Below, piece by piece: positions 51,714 to 60,803 of a DNA stretch of 64,000 bases. A program made the position numbers and the translations under genes. A model generated the notes under the pieces. That model saw only the letters and a list, made by a program, of their open reading frames with translations, made no database searches and was not told the origin of the DNA. Positions within the stretch are counted from its first letter, which is position 1, and the number at the start of each line of letters is the position of its first letter. This stretch comes from Sphingomonas sp. 3P27F8 (GTDB taxonomy: Bacteria; Pseudomonadota; Alphaproteobacteria; Sphingomonadales; Sphingomonadaceae), in contig NZ_SCNL01000016.1 of NCBI RefSeq assembly GCF_005502745.1, forward strand, positions 1 through 64,000. The letters run 5' to 3'.

Positions 51714-52449
51714 AAACGTTGGGCGTAGCTGATCCGGATCGCAGGCGGTCGATCGTCTGCCGCTCGAACGTTTGCGGATTCTGGGCAGCGATCCGCAACA
51801 TGCCTTCGTCCAGCGCCAGTGCGACCTTGCCATCGGCGAGCATGAGACCGGCGTCGCATGCCGATGCCAGCGTGCCGAGGTCGTGGAGGGCAGTGATAAG
51901 CGCCAAGCCGCCATCGACCCTATCGCGCAGAACCTCGCGCAGGTCGAAGATCGCGACAGGATCGAGCCAGTTGAACGGCTCGTCAAGGATCACGAGGGAG
52001 TGGCCACCCGCGAACGCCGCAGCAATGGCGATCCGCTGTCGCATGCCTGCGGAGCAGTCGCCGATCCAGCGGTCGAGCAGCGGCGCCAGGCCCAGCGCTT
52101 CATGCAGCTTTCCCAGGCGGGAGCGAACATCATCGATGTTCCCGCCGACGAGTTCGAGAACGTCGCGTCCCCGCAAGGCATCCGGCAGTTTGTCGGCCGG
52201 AGGAGAGAAGCCGAAACGCAGCGCGCGAGCGGCACGATCCTCGATCAGTTCTTCGCCACCGATCCGGCATGATCCACCGGCGAAGGGCAGCCGGCCGGCA
52301 AGCGCCCTGAGCAGGCTGGTCTTGCCCGATCCGTTGGCGCCGCTGAGGCCGAACCACGATCCGGGTGCGACGGTCAAATCGACGTCGTGGACGACGCGCT
52401 CCCCGCTCCGCTCGACGGTTGTGCCTGTTAGATCGACGGCGGGGTTCAT
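51712..52449 (-). CDS. ABC transporter ATP-binding protein (transposon cargo)
   Basis: The 245-residue ATPase starts at an ATG overlapping the permease stop (ATGA). Walker A is SGANGSGKTSLLRAL near 38, the signature motif is the variant DCSAGMRQRIAIA, Walker B is LVILDEPFNWLDP near 150 and the switch histidine is in ALHDLG. The layout is that of exporter-type ATPases that pair with a separate permease, here the adjacent gene. Substrate unknown; there is no periplasmic binding protein, so export is more likely than import. Confidence 0.88.
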   Translation of the reverse strand: MNPAVDLTGTTVERSGERVVHDVDLTVAPGSWFGLSGANGSGKTSLLRALAGRLPFAGGSCRIGGEELIEDRAARALRFGFSPPADKLPDALRGRDVLELVGGNIDDVRSRLGKLHEALGLAPLLDRWIGDCSAGMRQRIAIAAAFAGGHSLVILDEPFNWLDPVAIFDLREVLRDRVDGGLALITALHDLGTLASACDAGLMLADGKVALALDEGMLRIAAQNPQTFERQTIDRLRSGSATPNV

Positions 52450-53429
52450 ACCAGCAGCCACGTCTTCGTCCGCCCCCGGCGATGTAGTTGCCAGAACATG
52501 GCAAGCGTGATGACAGGCAGGGCCACCGGCATCGAATAGGCGACCAGCATGAGCAATCCTGTGAGGATGGAGACGAGGAAGTCGGCGAACCGCTTGGTAT
52601 GCAGCCGATAGGCGAGGACGCGCAGCGCCAAGAGCAACAGCGTGGCGACACAGGCGGCAGCGGCGATCCCGGCCGCAACCGGCCCCAGCATGATCCAGCA
52701 TCCCGGCACCGACACGGCAAGGAAGGTCGCGATCCCCTTGCCATGGTGAACGAAAATGCGTCGCGATCCGTGTCCGGCGATCGTCATGAAGCGGACGATG
52801 GCGTCATCGGCGCTGGTGAGGATCAGCGCGAGCAGGACCGTGCCGATCCCGACCACCGCCATCAGGGCATTCGTGCCCAGCGTGCGGGCCGGCAACAGCA
52901 GCACGAGCAGGACCGTCGCAGCCGCTACCCCGGCGATCGGGCGATGCGACCATGCCCGGAGCGTCCATCCCGGTCGCGCCGTGCCAGCGAGCCGCTTCGG
53001 CATCCTGACGCCACCCGTCAGTCCGGCGATCAACACCCCGGCAAGATAGGCGGGCACGCTGATGACCAGCAGCGAAGGGCGCACGATCAGGGTCGCCACG
53101 GTCAGCAGCGCCAATCCGATGCCATGCCATGCCGTCCTGTAGCGCAGGCGGGTGTGCGGGTGCAGGGCATCGGCCGCGAGCAACCCGTCGAAGGCATGGA
53201 AGGCGAGGCGCGCCCTGACAAGGCGTCCCGCCCCGATGCCGATCAGCGTGCCCGCACCGAGCGCCGTCCACGCTGCAACCCTCCACGGGCGATCGGTGAA
53301 CCACGCATGGGCGACGGCCAGTACGACCAGTAACATGAATGCGGCGATCGCCCGGTCATGCCAGCCCGCGAACGTCGCCCGGATCGTGTTCGAGGCGATC
53401 AGCCGATCCTGACGGAACAGGCGGTTCAT
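52446..53429 (-). CDS. ABC transporter permease (transposon cargo)
   Basis: The 327-residue protein is strongly hydrophobic, with roughly eight membrane segments, for example IAAFMLLVVLAVAHAWF, VAAATVLLVLLLPARTL and FLVSILTGLLMLVAYSMPVA. I recognise no named permease family. Its ATG overlaps the resolvase stop by 4 bp (ATGA), and its own stop overlaps the ATPase start. Translation is therefore coupled to the recombinase, so transposon regulation and cargo expression are linked. Confidence 0.8.
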   Translation of the reverse strand: MNRLFRQDRLIASNTIRATFAGWHDRAIAAFMLLVVLAVAHAWFTDRPWRVAAWTALGAGTLIGIGAGRLVRARLAFHAFDGLLAADALHPHTRLRYRTAWHGIGLALLTVATLIVRPSLLVISVPAYLAGVLIAGLTGGVRMPKRLAGTARPGWTLRAWSHRPIAGVAAATVLLVLLLPARTLGTNALMAVVGIGTVLLALILTSADDAIVRFMTIAGHGSRRIFVHHGKGIATFLAVSVPGCWIMLGPVAAGIAAAACVATLLLLALRVLAYRLHTKRFADFLVSILTGLLMLVAYSMPVALPVITLAMFWQLHRRGRTKTWLLV

Positions 53430-54055
53430 TTCGCCTTGCGCCGGTCGAGTAGTCGCTGCCCGTCATTGCGCAGCTCGCCCTTCGGCCCGACAAAGCGGTA
53501 AAGCGTCTGCCGAGTGATGCCGAGTTCGGCGCACAGCTCGGCGACCTTGGTTTCGGGCTTACCCATCGCGGCCTGGGCGAGGCGCAGCTTGGCCGGCGTC
53601 ATCTTGAACGGGCGGCCGCCGCTTCGTCCACGGGCACGCGCCGCAGCGAGACCGGCCTTGGTCCGCTCGACGATCAGCTCGCGCTCGAACTCGGCGAGGC
53701 CGGCGAAGATCGCGAAGATCAGCCGACCGTTGGCGGTGGTGGTGTCGATCGACGCGCCTTCGCCCGCCAGCACCTTGAGGCCGATCTGCCGCTTCGTCAG
53801 CTCCCCGACCAGATTGACGAGATGGCGCAAGTCGCGCCCTAATCGGTCGAGCTTCCACACAACCAGCGTGTCGCCGCGCCGCAGCGCCTTGAGGCAGGCA
53901 TCAAGTCCAGGCCGCGTGTCGCGCCGGCCCGATGCCGCATCCTCATAGATATGGTCGGGATCGACGCCGGCCGCGACCAGCGCGTCGCGCTGGAGGTCGT
54001 GGACCTGACTGCCGTCCGCCTTGGACACCCGTGCGTAGCCGATCTGGGTCGTCAC
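53426..54055 (-). CDS. tnpR: Serine recombinase (resolvase) of Tn3 element 2
   Basis: From a GTG giving VTTQIGYARVSKADGSQ the protein has 209 residues. The nucleophile serine is in ARVS, the core VVWKLDRLGRDLRHLVNLVG and the dimer helix FAGLAEFERELIVERT are intact, and the C-terminal HTH reads KVAELCAELGITRQTLYRFV. It differs from the first resolvase in sequence, so the two transposons are separate lineages. It should act at the res region just upstream. Confidence 0.92.
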   Translation of the reverse strand: MTTQIGYARVSKADGSQVHDLQRDALVAAGVDPDHIYEDAASGRRDTRPGLDACLKALRRGDTLVVWKLDRLGRDLRHLVNLVGELTKRQIGLKVLAGEGASIDTTTANGRLIFAIFAGLAEFERELIVERTKAGLAAARARGRSGGRPFKMTPAKLRLAQAAMGKPETKVAELCAELGITRQTLYRFVGPKGELRNDGQRLLDRRKAK

Positions 54056-54184
54056 ATATACGTCCGTTCGCGTGACAGAGCGGGAGCGCTCCTCCAACAA
54101 TCCTCATTCTGTCACATAACCCGTCTTCTGGTCTATGCTCCATGAACAGGTCCGCTTTCCTGTTTCGTGACGAACAGGACACCG
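54056..54184. promoter_or_regulatory. Presumptive res site and divergent promoters of Tn3 element 2
   Basis: The 7-bp inverted pair GTGACAG (54072-54078) and CTGTCAC (54109-54115) spans 44 bp. A further related motif, GTGACG, lies at the alternative tnpA start (54167), and GTCAC is over the tnpR start (54051). This is the expected place for resolvase binding sites and both promoters, so cargo expression may be autoregulated by the resolvase. Confidence 0.5.
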
Positions 54185-57154
54185 ATGCCGACCAAGACCA
54201 TTTTGTCGCCCGCGCAGCGCACTGCCATCTTCGATCCGCCCGCTGATCGCGCGACGATTGAACGGCTCTACACGCTCGGTCCCGACGATCTGGCGCAGGT
54301 GGCGCGACGTCGGCGCGGGGCCAACCGGATCGGCTACGCGGTACAGCTTTGCTACCTGCGTCATCCCGGCCGCGGGCTGCTAATGGGTGAGGCGGTGCCC
54401 GACGCAATACTCAAGGTGCTCGCCGAGCAGATCGGGTGCGCGGCCGACGACTTTACCGGCTATGCCATGCGCTCCCCGACGCTGCGCGAACACCGTGCCG
54501 AAATCGAAGCCCTGCTCGGTCTGCGTGCCTTTGCGCGGGTGGATGTACGGGCGATGCTGACGCTGGGATCGGAGATTGCCGCTTCGACCGATAGAGGCGA
54601 GACGATCGTCGTCGGCATGGTCGATCGGCTGCGGGCAGACCAGATCGTGCTACCGGCGGCATCGACGCTGGAACGGCTCGCGCTCATCGTGCGGACACGC
54701 GCGCGCAAAGCCGCCCATGCCAACCTGATCCGCGACTGTTCGGCCGAGCAGGAAGCCGCGCTCGAACATCTGATCGCAACCGACGACCACGGCCGCACCC
54801 GGCTCGGGTGGATACGCGAATGGCCCGAAGCCCCTTCGGCCGCCAACCTGAAAGGGATTATCGAACGGCTTGACGCTGTGCGCGGCATCGGGATCGCAGC
54901 GGATAGGGCACGCCGCATTCATGCCGCCCGCTATGCTGTCATCACACGGACCGCCGGCATCGTCACAGCGCAGCACCTCCGGCGTCTCGAACGTCCGCGC
55001 CGGCTCGCGATGCTCATCGCTGCCATGATCGAGATGGAAGCGGCGCTGACCGACGCCGCGCTGGTCATGGTCGAGAAGATGGTCGGCGCGCTGTTCCGCC
55101 GTGCCGACCGCACCCGGTCCGATCGGCTGCTCGGCCAGGCACGAATGCTGAAGGACACTGCACGCTTCCATGCCCGGCTTGGTCGTCTGCTGCTCGATGC
55201 CCGCGCGAGCGGGCGCGATGCCTTCCGCACGATCGACGCGAAGATGGGTTGGGATCAGCTCGAACGCAGTATCCGCTTCGCCGAGGATTTGACGCGCTCG
55301 GCCGACGACGGGCTGGAGGAGGTGGTCGAACGCTATCCCGCCGTGCGGCGGTTCGCCCCGACATTTCTCGCCGCCTTCACCTTCCGCACCGCGCGGTCGG
55401 GCGATCCGCTGCTCGGCGCGATCGAGGTGCTGCGCACGATGTACCGCGACGGCCGATCGGTCCTGCCGAAGCGGGTGCCAACCAGCTTCATCAAACCCCG
55501 CTGGCGCAAGGTCGTGCTTCCGGCGGAGGGTACGATCGACCGGCGCGCCTATGAGATTGCGGTTATCGTCCACCTGCGCGAACGGGTCGGGTCGGGTAGC
55601 ATCTGGGTGGACGGCAGCCGCGCCTATCGCACGCTCGACGACTATCAGCTGCCCGTGCCAGCCTTTGAGGCCATGCGCGCGACCGGCAATCTGCGTCTGG
55701 CCGTGCCGATCGACTTTCCCGAATGGTATGGGGAACGCCGCACTCTGTTGGCCCGCCGCATGACCGAGGTGGAGCGCGCAGCCGCAGCCGGCGAGTTGGT
55801 CGACGTGACGATCGAGCGCGGGCAGCTGCTCATCTCGCCGGTCCGGCGCTTCCCATCCGACGATGCCGAGGCGCTGAAGGCACGGCTTTACGCGATGCTG
55901 CCACGCGTCCGCATCACCGACCTGCTGGTCGAGGTCGCGGCATGGTCGGGCTTCGCCGACCGTTTCGTCCACGCGCGCAGCGGCGCCCCCGCCTCCGACC
56001 AGTCGGCGCTGATGGGTGCGATCCTTGCCGATGCCACCAATCTCGGGCTGGGGCGCATGGCGGAAAGCTCGCGCGGGCTGACGTTGCCGCGCCTGCGCTG
56101 GACCGCCGAATGGCATGTGCGTGACGAAACCTACCTGTCAGCGCTGGCGGCGATCGTCGACTGCCACACCGCGCATCCGCTCGCGGCGGTCTGGGGACCG
56201 GGCGATACATCGTCGTCGGACGGCCAGTTTTTCCGCGCTGGCGGTCAGGGCGAAGCCCGCGCCGACCGCAACGCCCGCTACGGCACCGAACCCGGCGTGC
56301 TGTTCTACACTCACGTCACCGACCGCTTCACGCCGTTTCACACCAAGGTCATCGCCGCCAATGCCGGTGAAGCCGCGCACGTCCTCGACGGTCTGCTCGA
56401 CCATGAGAGCGATCTGGTGATCCGCGAACATGCGACCGATACCGCCGGCGCGGTCGACCACGTCTTCGGTCTGTGTCACCTGCTCGGCTTCCGCTTCGCA
56501 CCCCGCATCCGCGACCTCAACGAGCGCCGGTTATACGGCCTGTCGCCGCTTGACCCATGGCCGACGCTGCGCCCGCTCGTCGCCGGCCCGGTCAACATCC
56601 GCGCGATCGGGGAGAACTGGGACGAGACGCTGCGCCTTGCCGCGTCGATCCGCGCCGGCACCGTCAGCGCCTCGGTCATGCTGCGCAAGCTGGCGGGTTT
56701 TCCGCGTCAAAACCCGGTCGCCCGTGCGCTGCGTGAAATCGGGCGGGTAGAGCGCACCCTGTTCATGCTCGACTGGTTCGACGATCCTGAGCAGCGGCGC
56801 CGCACCGGCAGCATTCTCAACAAGGGCGAGGCCCGCAACGCGCTCGCCCGCGCCATCTTCTTCAATCGGCTCGGCGAGCTGCGCGACCGCACCTTCGAGA
56901 ACCAGCGCCATCGCGCCTCAGGCCTGACGCTCGTCACCGCGGCTGTGACGCTCTGGAACACCGTCTATCTCGACCGCGCCGTCCGGCATCTGCGCGGTAG
57001 CGGCGTCGACGTGCCCGACGAACTGCTCGCCCATATCGCCCCGCTAGGCTGGGAGCATATCAGTCTTACCGGCGACTATCTGTGGGGTGACATCGACAAG
57101 CCCCGCGAGCGGTTCAGGCCGCTCCGCCTCCACCAGCAAGGTCGGGACGCTTAG
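54185..57154 (+). CDS. tnpA: Tn3-family transposase TnpA (element 2)
   Basis: The 989-residue transposase (GTG at 54167 would add six residues) has the full domain set. The presumptive catalytic residues are D near 614 (ILADATNLGLGRMAES), D near 712 (HVTDRFTPF) and E near 880 (LNKGEARN). RASGLTLVTAAVTLWNTVYL and GWEHISLTGDY close the family pattern. The stop codon lies inside the right inverted repeat. It shares blocks with the first TnpA but has a distinct insert (VWGPGDTSSSDGQFFRAGG). Confidence 0.96.
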   Translation: MPTKTILSPAQRTAIFDPPADRATIERLYTLGPDDLAQVARRRRGANRIGYAVQLCYLRHPGRGLLMGEAVPDAILKVLAEQIGCAADDFTGYAMRSPTLREHRAEIEALLGLRAFARVDVRAMLTLGSEIAASTDRGETIVVGMVDRLRADQIVLPAASTLERLALIVRTRARKAAHANLIRDCSAEQEAALEHLIATDDHGRTRLGWIREWPEAPSAANLKGIIERLDAVRGIGIAADRARRIHAARYAVITRTAGIVTAQHLRRLERPRRLAMLIAAMIEMEAALTDAALVMVEKMVGALFRRADRTRSDRLLGQARMLKDTARFHARLGRLLLDARASGRDAFRTIDAKMGWDQLERSIRFAEDLTRSADDGLEEVVERYPAVRRFAPTFLAAFTFRTARSGDPLLGAIEVLRTMYRDGRSVLPKRVPTSFIKPRWRKVVLPAEGTIDRRAYEIAVIVHLRERVGSGSIWVDGSRAYRTLDDYQLPVPAFEAMRATGNLRLAVPIDFPEWYGERRTLLARRMTEVERAAAAGELVDVTIERGQLLISPVRRFPSDDAEALKARLYAMLPRVRITDLLVEVAAWSGFADRFVHARSGAPASDQSALMGAILADATNLGLGRMAESSRGLTLPRLRWTAEWHVRDETYLSALAAIVDCHTAHPLAAVWGPGDTSSSDGQFFRAGGQGEARADRNARYGTEPGVLFYTHVTDRFTPFHTKVIAANAGEAAHVLDGLLDHESDLVIREHATDTAGAVDHVFGLCHLLGFRFAPRIRDLNERRLYGLSPLDPWPTLRPLVAGPVNIRAIGENWDETLRLAASIRAGTVSASVMLRKLAGFPRQNPVARALREIGRVERTLFMLDWFDDPEQRRRTGSILNKGEARNALARAIFFNRLGELRDRTFENQRHRASGLTLVTAAVTLWNTVYLDRAVRHLRGSGVDVPDELLAHIAPLGWEHISLTGDYLWGDIDKPRERFRPLRLHQQGRDA

Positions 57155-57187
57155 CGTACGTTTTTGACTATCCTCTCACCGGTCCCC
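57150..57187. repeat. Right 38-bp inverted repeat of Tn3 element 2
   Basis: Read on the minus strand it starts GGGGACCGGTGAGAGGAT and ends CGTACGCTAAG. It begins within the transposase stop region and matches the left repeat at 35/38. Confidence 0.92.
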
Positions 57188-57192
57188 AACAA

Positions 57193-57512
57193 CTATCGGC
57201 TCTCGACCAAGCAGGCGGTCGTCAGGTGCGCGTCCGCTACGGATACGTTGCTGATAAATGGCAATCGGTAAATCGCGGTGGCGACTCCGCTCGACTTTCC
57301 AGAAGTTCGTATGCGCTCGACCTTGGCGATCCGGGCTCCGGGAAAGCCGTGCTGTTCGGGCGCGGGCGAAGGTAATGGCTGCCGCGAGGGAGATGAACCT
57401 CTTCTTTCATGCGTCCTCCGGTGCCCTGAACCGTCCAGTGGCCGGCTTTGTCCTGTCCTACGGCAAAATACGGGCCGACTGGGTCAGGCTCCGGATCGGT
57501 TTTAGGCAACAC
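57193..57512 (-). pseudogene. Frameshifted small hypothetical gene beside the transposon
   Basis: The frame opens MLPKTDPEPDPVGPYFAVGQ with GHWTVQGTGGRMK. After that, homologous-looking sequence moves to other frames: FISLAAAITFAR, then FPGARIAKVERIRTSGKSSG ending at a stop at 57193. Proteins of this sort (a G-x-W-x-V strand, then I-S-x-x-A-A-I-x-F-A and a V-E-x-I-R strand) are small and uncharacterised. At least two indels make it a pseudogene. The split into frames is my reading and is moderately uncertain. Confidence 0.45.
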
Positions 57513-57696
57513 GTAAATGCTCCTCGATCGTCAATTGCATTGGCGGAGGAGCGCACGGAGCGGTCGACAGCTTACGGCTATCAGTCCTCGAAACGGACAT
57601 CCGATTCATGCGGGAGGCTGAAATATCGACGCCTGCATAAAGTTTCGAGCTTGAAGATCACTTTTTGCATATAGTCTGTGTAAAGGTCGTTTCTGC

Positions 57697-57896
57697 TCAG
57701 CGTCGGGCTGAAGCGCCTCGCAACTTGGCGTAACGTTCGGCCATGTCGAGTGGATCGCTTTGATCTGCGGCTCCTTTGCTAAGGCCGCGAGCTCGCGAGC
57801 GTGACGTTCGCGCGCCGCATAATAGTCAGGATCGTTTTCACACAAATGCTGGCAACGAACCAATCCCCCGCCCTTTGACCGGGCAAACTTATCCAA
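57697..57896 (-). pseudogene. Small hypothetical gene with a one-base deletion
   Basis: The frame reads DPDYYAARERHARELAALAK and EPQIKAIH, a helical small protein of a type common in sphingomonads that usually continues LDMAERYAKL. Here the continuation DMAERYAKLRGASARR and its stop are found in the +1 frame; restoring one C after ATCCAC reconnects them. The gene is therefore a recent frameshift. An alternative is a readthrough product of 96 residues ending at 57606. Confidence 0.5.
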
Positions 57897-57971
57897 AGTC
57901 AGGAGAACTCATCGAGTTCACAGCCGACCCGTTTGTGACATCTGTTCACCTGCTGTAAGCTCAGCGCCGAG

Positions 57972-58940
57972 CTACAGCCACCCGACGCGTTTGAAGCGGG
58001 CATAGAGCAAGGTGCAGATCGCCGCGATCACCGCGAGCACGACGAAGTAGCCATATCTGGTAGTCAGTTCTGGCATATGTTCAAAGTTCATGCCGTAGAT
58101 GCCCGCGATCGCGGTGGGTACCGCGAGGATCGCGGCCCATGACGCGAGCTGGCGGGTGATTGCGCCGGTACGCTGCTGCTCGAGGAGGGCGCTGAGTTCA
58201 AACACCGAAGTCAGCACCTCGCGTAGCCCGTCGACCCGCGTCTGCACCCGGCGCACATGGTCTAGCACATCGCTGAAATAGTGCTTAGCCTCCTTGTCGA
58301 TGCACGGAAGGTCGAGCCGGGTCATCTTGCCCGCCACCTCGCCCATCGGACCTAGGATGCGCTGAAACTTGATCAGTTCACGCCGGAGCGTGAAGATGCG
58401 CATCACCTCGTCGCGTCCGAGGAAGCCATCCAGCGCGGTCTGCTCCATTGTCAGCACCCCGTCCTCGATCGTCTCGATCAAGGGCAGATAGCCGTCAACG
58501 ATGAAGTCGAGAACCGCATGCAGCACATAGTCCACACCGTGGATTAAGAGGGTTGGTGCCGCCTCCAGCTCTGCGCGGAGGACCTTGTGGGCGCGGGCGG
58601 AGCCGTGGCGGACGCTGATGATGTGACTGTGGCCCACGAAGATCGCGGTCTCGGCATAGACGATCCTGTCGCCCTCCAGCTGCGCAGTCCGGGCGACCAC
58701 AAAGAGCTGATCGCCGTAGACGTCGACCTTTGGAAGCTGATCGGCGTTGACCGCGTCCTCGACCGCCAAGGGGTGAAAACCGTAATGCTTTGCGAGAGTG
58801 GCCATCTCGTCGTCGGTCGGATCGCAGATGCCGATCCACACGAACTCGGACCGGTCGTTCGGACTGTCGATCTTCTCGTCGATCGAGACTTCGCGGACAC
58901 GTTGGCCGTGGCGATATAGGTAGGCGGCGACAACGGTCAT
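57972..58940 (-). CDS. corA: CorA-type magnesium/cobalt transporter
   Basis: From the ATG giving MTVVAAYLYRHGQRVREV the protein has 322 residues, as in CorA (316). The cytoplasmic funnel domain is followed by two C-terminal membrane helices with the selectivity motif YGMNFEHMPEL near 283, and a short basic tail (RFKRVGWL). It forms a pentameric divalent-cation channel in the inner membrane. It is followed by no obvious partner; the open frame extends upstream to 59021, but those residues do not resemble the family. Confidence 0.93.
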   Translation of the reverse strand: MTVVAAYLYRHGQRVREVSIDEKIDSPNDRSEFVWIGICDPTDDEMATLAKHYGFHPLAVEDAVNADQLPKVDVYGDQLFVVARTAQLEGDRIVYAETAIFVGHSHIISVRHGSARAHKVLRAELEAAPTLLIHGVDYVLHAVLDFIVDGYLPLIETIEDGVLTMEQTALDGFLGRDEVMRIFTLRRELIKFQRILGPMGEVAGKMTRLDLPCIDKEAKHYFSDVLDHVRRVQTRVDGLREVLTSVFELSALLEQQRTGAITRQLASWAAILAVPTAIAGIYGMNFEHMPELTTRYGYFVVLAVIAAICTLLYARFKRVGWL

Positions 58941-59186
58941 GAGCTTCTCGATTAGTAGTATACTCGGTGCGGTATCAGGCCGGGGTCGCTCGAAAATGCC
59001 GTGGACTCTTCGCGGATTCAATGGAGCGGGGGCGCTGCATGATCGCGTACGGTCTCTGCCTGCTTCAGCGCGAACGTAATCTGCCCTTCCGTCTACGTTG
59101 CCTTCTTCACTTTTAGCTCCTTGTGCCCGGAGGCTTCAAAGGGCCGGAAAATCTCGCTCCAAATGGACTAACATTCAGGGGGGATC

Positions 59187-59345
59187 TCAGTCCTTGCGTG
59201 AATGGGCGCCCTGTAGTTTCAGGGAAATGCCTATCAACATGAGCATGCAACCAGCCACAAGAAATCCTTCTGGGCCGTCGATTCGAAGTACAACAGCCGC
59301 CGCGGCGAACAGGGCAACGCGCGTCACCCAACGATATCCGCTCAC
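59187..59345 (-). CDS. Small membrane protein, hypothetical
   Basis: A GTG start with a well-placed GGAGG site gives 52 residues beginning VSGYRWVTRVALFAAAAVVL; an ATG at 59363 is an alternative. A second hydrophobic stretch, GFLVAGCMLMLIGISLKL, suggests a two-helix inner-membrane protein with a short hydrophilic tail. It lies between the porin and corA on the same strand. No family is recognised. Confidence 0.5.
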   Translation of the reverse strand: MSGYRWVTRVALFAAAAVVLRIDGPEGFLVAGCMLMLIGISLKLQGAHSRKD

Positions 59346-59564
59346 TTTGGCGTCCTCCTCCATATATACTCAACCGGTACTTGCTCCAGCAAACGGCCGG
59401 GAGAAATCTGGCCGTTGCCGCCATGCATGTGTCAGAACAAAACTCGGTATTCGACCCGCGCTCCCACCGACACGCAAGCGGTCGTGCCGATCGGCGGATT
59501 ACCGACGCCGATTGCGGGCCACCGGACCGCATGTCGTTCTGACGAAATGACAGCGTGGGTGCGT

Positions 59565-60803
59565 TTAGAAAAGAAAGCCTGTCTCGACCAATGCTCGCGC
59601 CTGGTCTCGACGGTCGAAGTTACGGCCAAAGCCGGCTCCCGCCGCGAGATTGCCGATACGCGTGTATGACAGCTCCCCGCGGACAAAGAAAATTCCGCTT
59701 TGGTATGTTGGAGTCGCGGTCAGCGACCAAGCGTCGCTTTTCGCCCCATAGAGCAGGTTCGTCGGAGCGCAGTTGGGGTCAGACCCGCACGTGCCGCCCG
59801 TAGTCTTGAGATACTCGCCGCGCGCGGCCAGAGACCAACGTCGGTCAAATGTGTATTTAGCGAGGACAGCCCCGCCGTAGGTGCTCGCCGACCTGTCGAT
59901 TCCGAGTCGCGTATCCCGCTCCACATGGCTGTACTGGAAATAGGGTGTGAGGGTCAGCGGGCCGCTCGTGTGGCTATAAATGACATTGAAAATGCGACTG
60001 TTGTTCTGAAGCACCGGCGTCGCCGTCGACGACGTGCTGCTTCGTGACAGGCTTCCAGCTCCAATTAGCGTGACCGTATTCGACCCGTCGATCGCGTAGC
60101 TCAGGCTAGCCGAAAGCCAGTTGAACTTTCCAGAGAAATAGCCGTCGTTTAGCGACACCGCTGCGCTTACCGGACCACGGGCATAGTTGACCTGGACGCC
60201 TCGACTGATCGCAGGCTCCTGATTCCAGAGAAGGCCGCGTTCAATATTCATGTTCTGAAACGTAAATGTTGACTCAGCCCCGATCATTGTTGGGAGAAGG
60301 CCGCCGGAGATTGATAGCTCCGGCGAGATCACCGCCTTGGCATAGGCGACCGGCACTGGGCCGTAGAGCTGGTCCGTCGCCTTGGTCGCACGTAGGTAAG
60401 CCGAGCCAAGGGAGGGGAGCGAATAGGCGCCCGCTTGAACATAGAACTGCAGCGGCCCCGTCGTGCTCTGAATTTCGACCTGAGCGTTGCTGAGATCGAC
60501 GAACCCATCGCGATTGCCGATGCCGCCGCTGTAGGTGGCATTGCTTTGCAGCACGCTGATCCCACTCACCTGACCTGTCACCGCGACTTCGCCGAAGGGC
60601 CCTGCGTCGATCGTGACGGGGTCGGGATTGGGCACAAGCGGACCGGCGAAGCTTGGCGTGGGAACGGGATCGGCGTTAGCTACCTGCGGGACAAAGACGG
60701 CGCTGCACGATGCGAGCAGAAGATAAGCGGCCAATCGAGTCGCCGATCCGCCGTGCCGTTCCTGGTCATCAGCTTTGTCACCATATTGTACTTGCGCAGA
60801 CAT
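59565..60803 (-). CDS. Outer-membrane beta-barrel porin (OmpL/BBP2-like)
   Basis: The 412-residue protein has an extended N-terminus and signal region (LAAYLLLASCSAVFVPQVANA). The mature part is a series of amphipathic strands, typical of an outer-membrane barrel, ending in phenylalanine (TGFLF) as the assembly signal. Blocks VEIQSTTGPLQFYVQAGAYS, AKAVISPELSISGGLLPTMI and RGVQVNYARGPVSAAVSLND match the outer-membrane beta-barrel family often annotated as porin OmpL1/BBP2. It is divergent from kdp, sharing a promoter region with repeated motifs, so its expression may follow potassium status. Confidence 0.85.
   Translation of the reverse strand: MSAQVQYGDKADDQERHGGSATRLAAYLLLASCSAVFVPQVANADPVPTPSFAGPLVPNPDPVTIDAGPFGEVAVTGQVSGISVLQSNATYSGGIGNRDGFVDLSNAQVEIQSTTGPLQFYVQAGAYSLPSLGSAYLRATKATDQLYGPVPVAYAKAVISPELSISGGLLPTMIGAESTFTFQNMNIERGLLWNQEPAISRGVQVNYARGPVSAAVSLNDGYFSGKFNWLSASLSYAIDGSNTVTLIGAGSLSRSSTSSTATPVLQNNSRIFNVIYSHTSGPLTLTPYFQYSHVERDTRLGIDRSASTYGGAVLAKYTFDRRWSLAARGEYLKTTGGTCGSDPNCAPTNLLYGAKSDAWSLTATPTYQSGIFFVRGELSYTRIGNLAAGAGFGRNFDRRDQARALVETGFLF

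Larger units (their letters stand above)
49654..57187. mobile_element. Complete Tn3-family transposon with ABC transporter and lipoprotein cargo
   Basis: The 38-bp ends at 49654-49691 and 57150-57187 are inverted repeats differing at 3 positions. Inside are a transposase ending within the right repeat, a divergent resolvase, a presumptive res region, and about 3.8 kb of cargo: ABC permease, ABC ATPase, Sel1 lipoprotein (leftward, in line with the resolvase) and a convergent larger lipoprotein. The 5 bases outside each end differ (taaaa and aacaa), so there is no target duplication; this suggests recombination or adjacent deletion after insertion. Confidence 0.9.
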
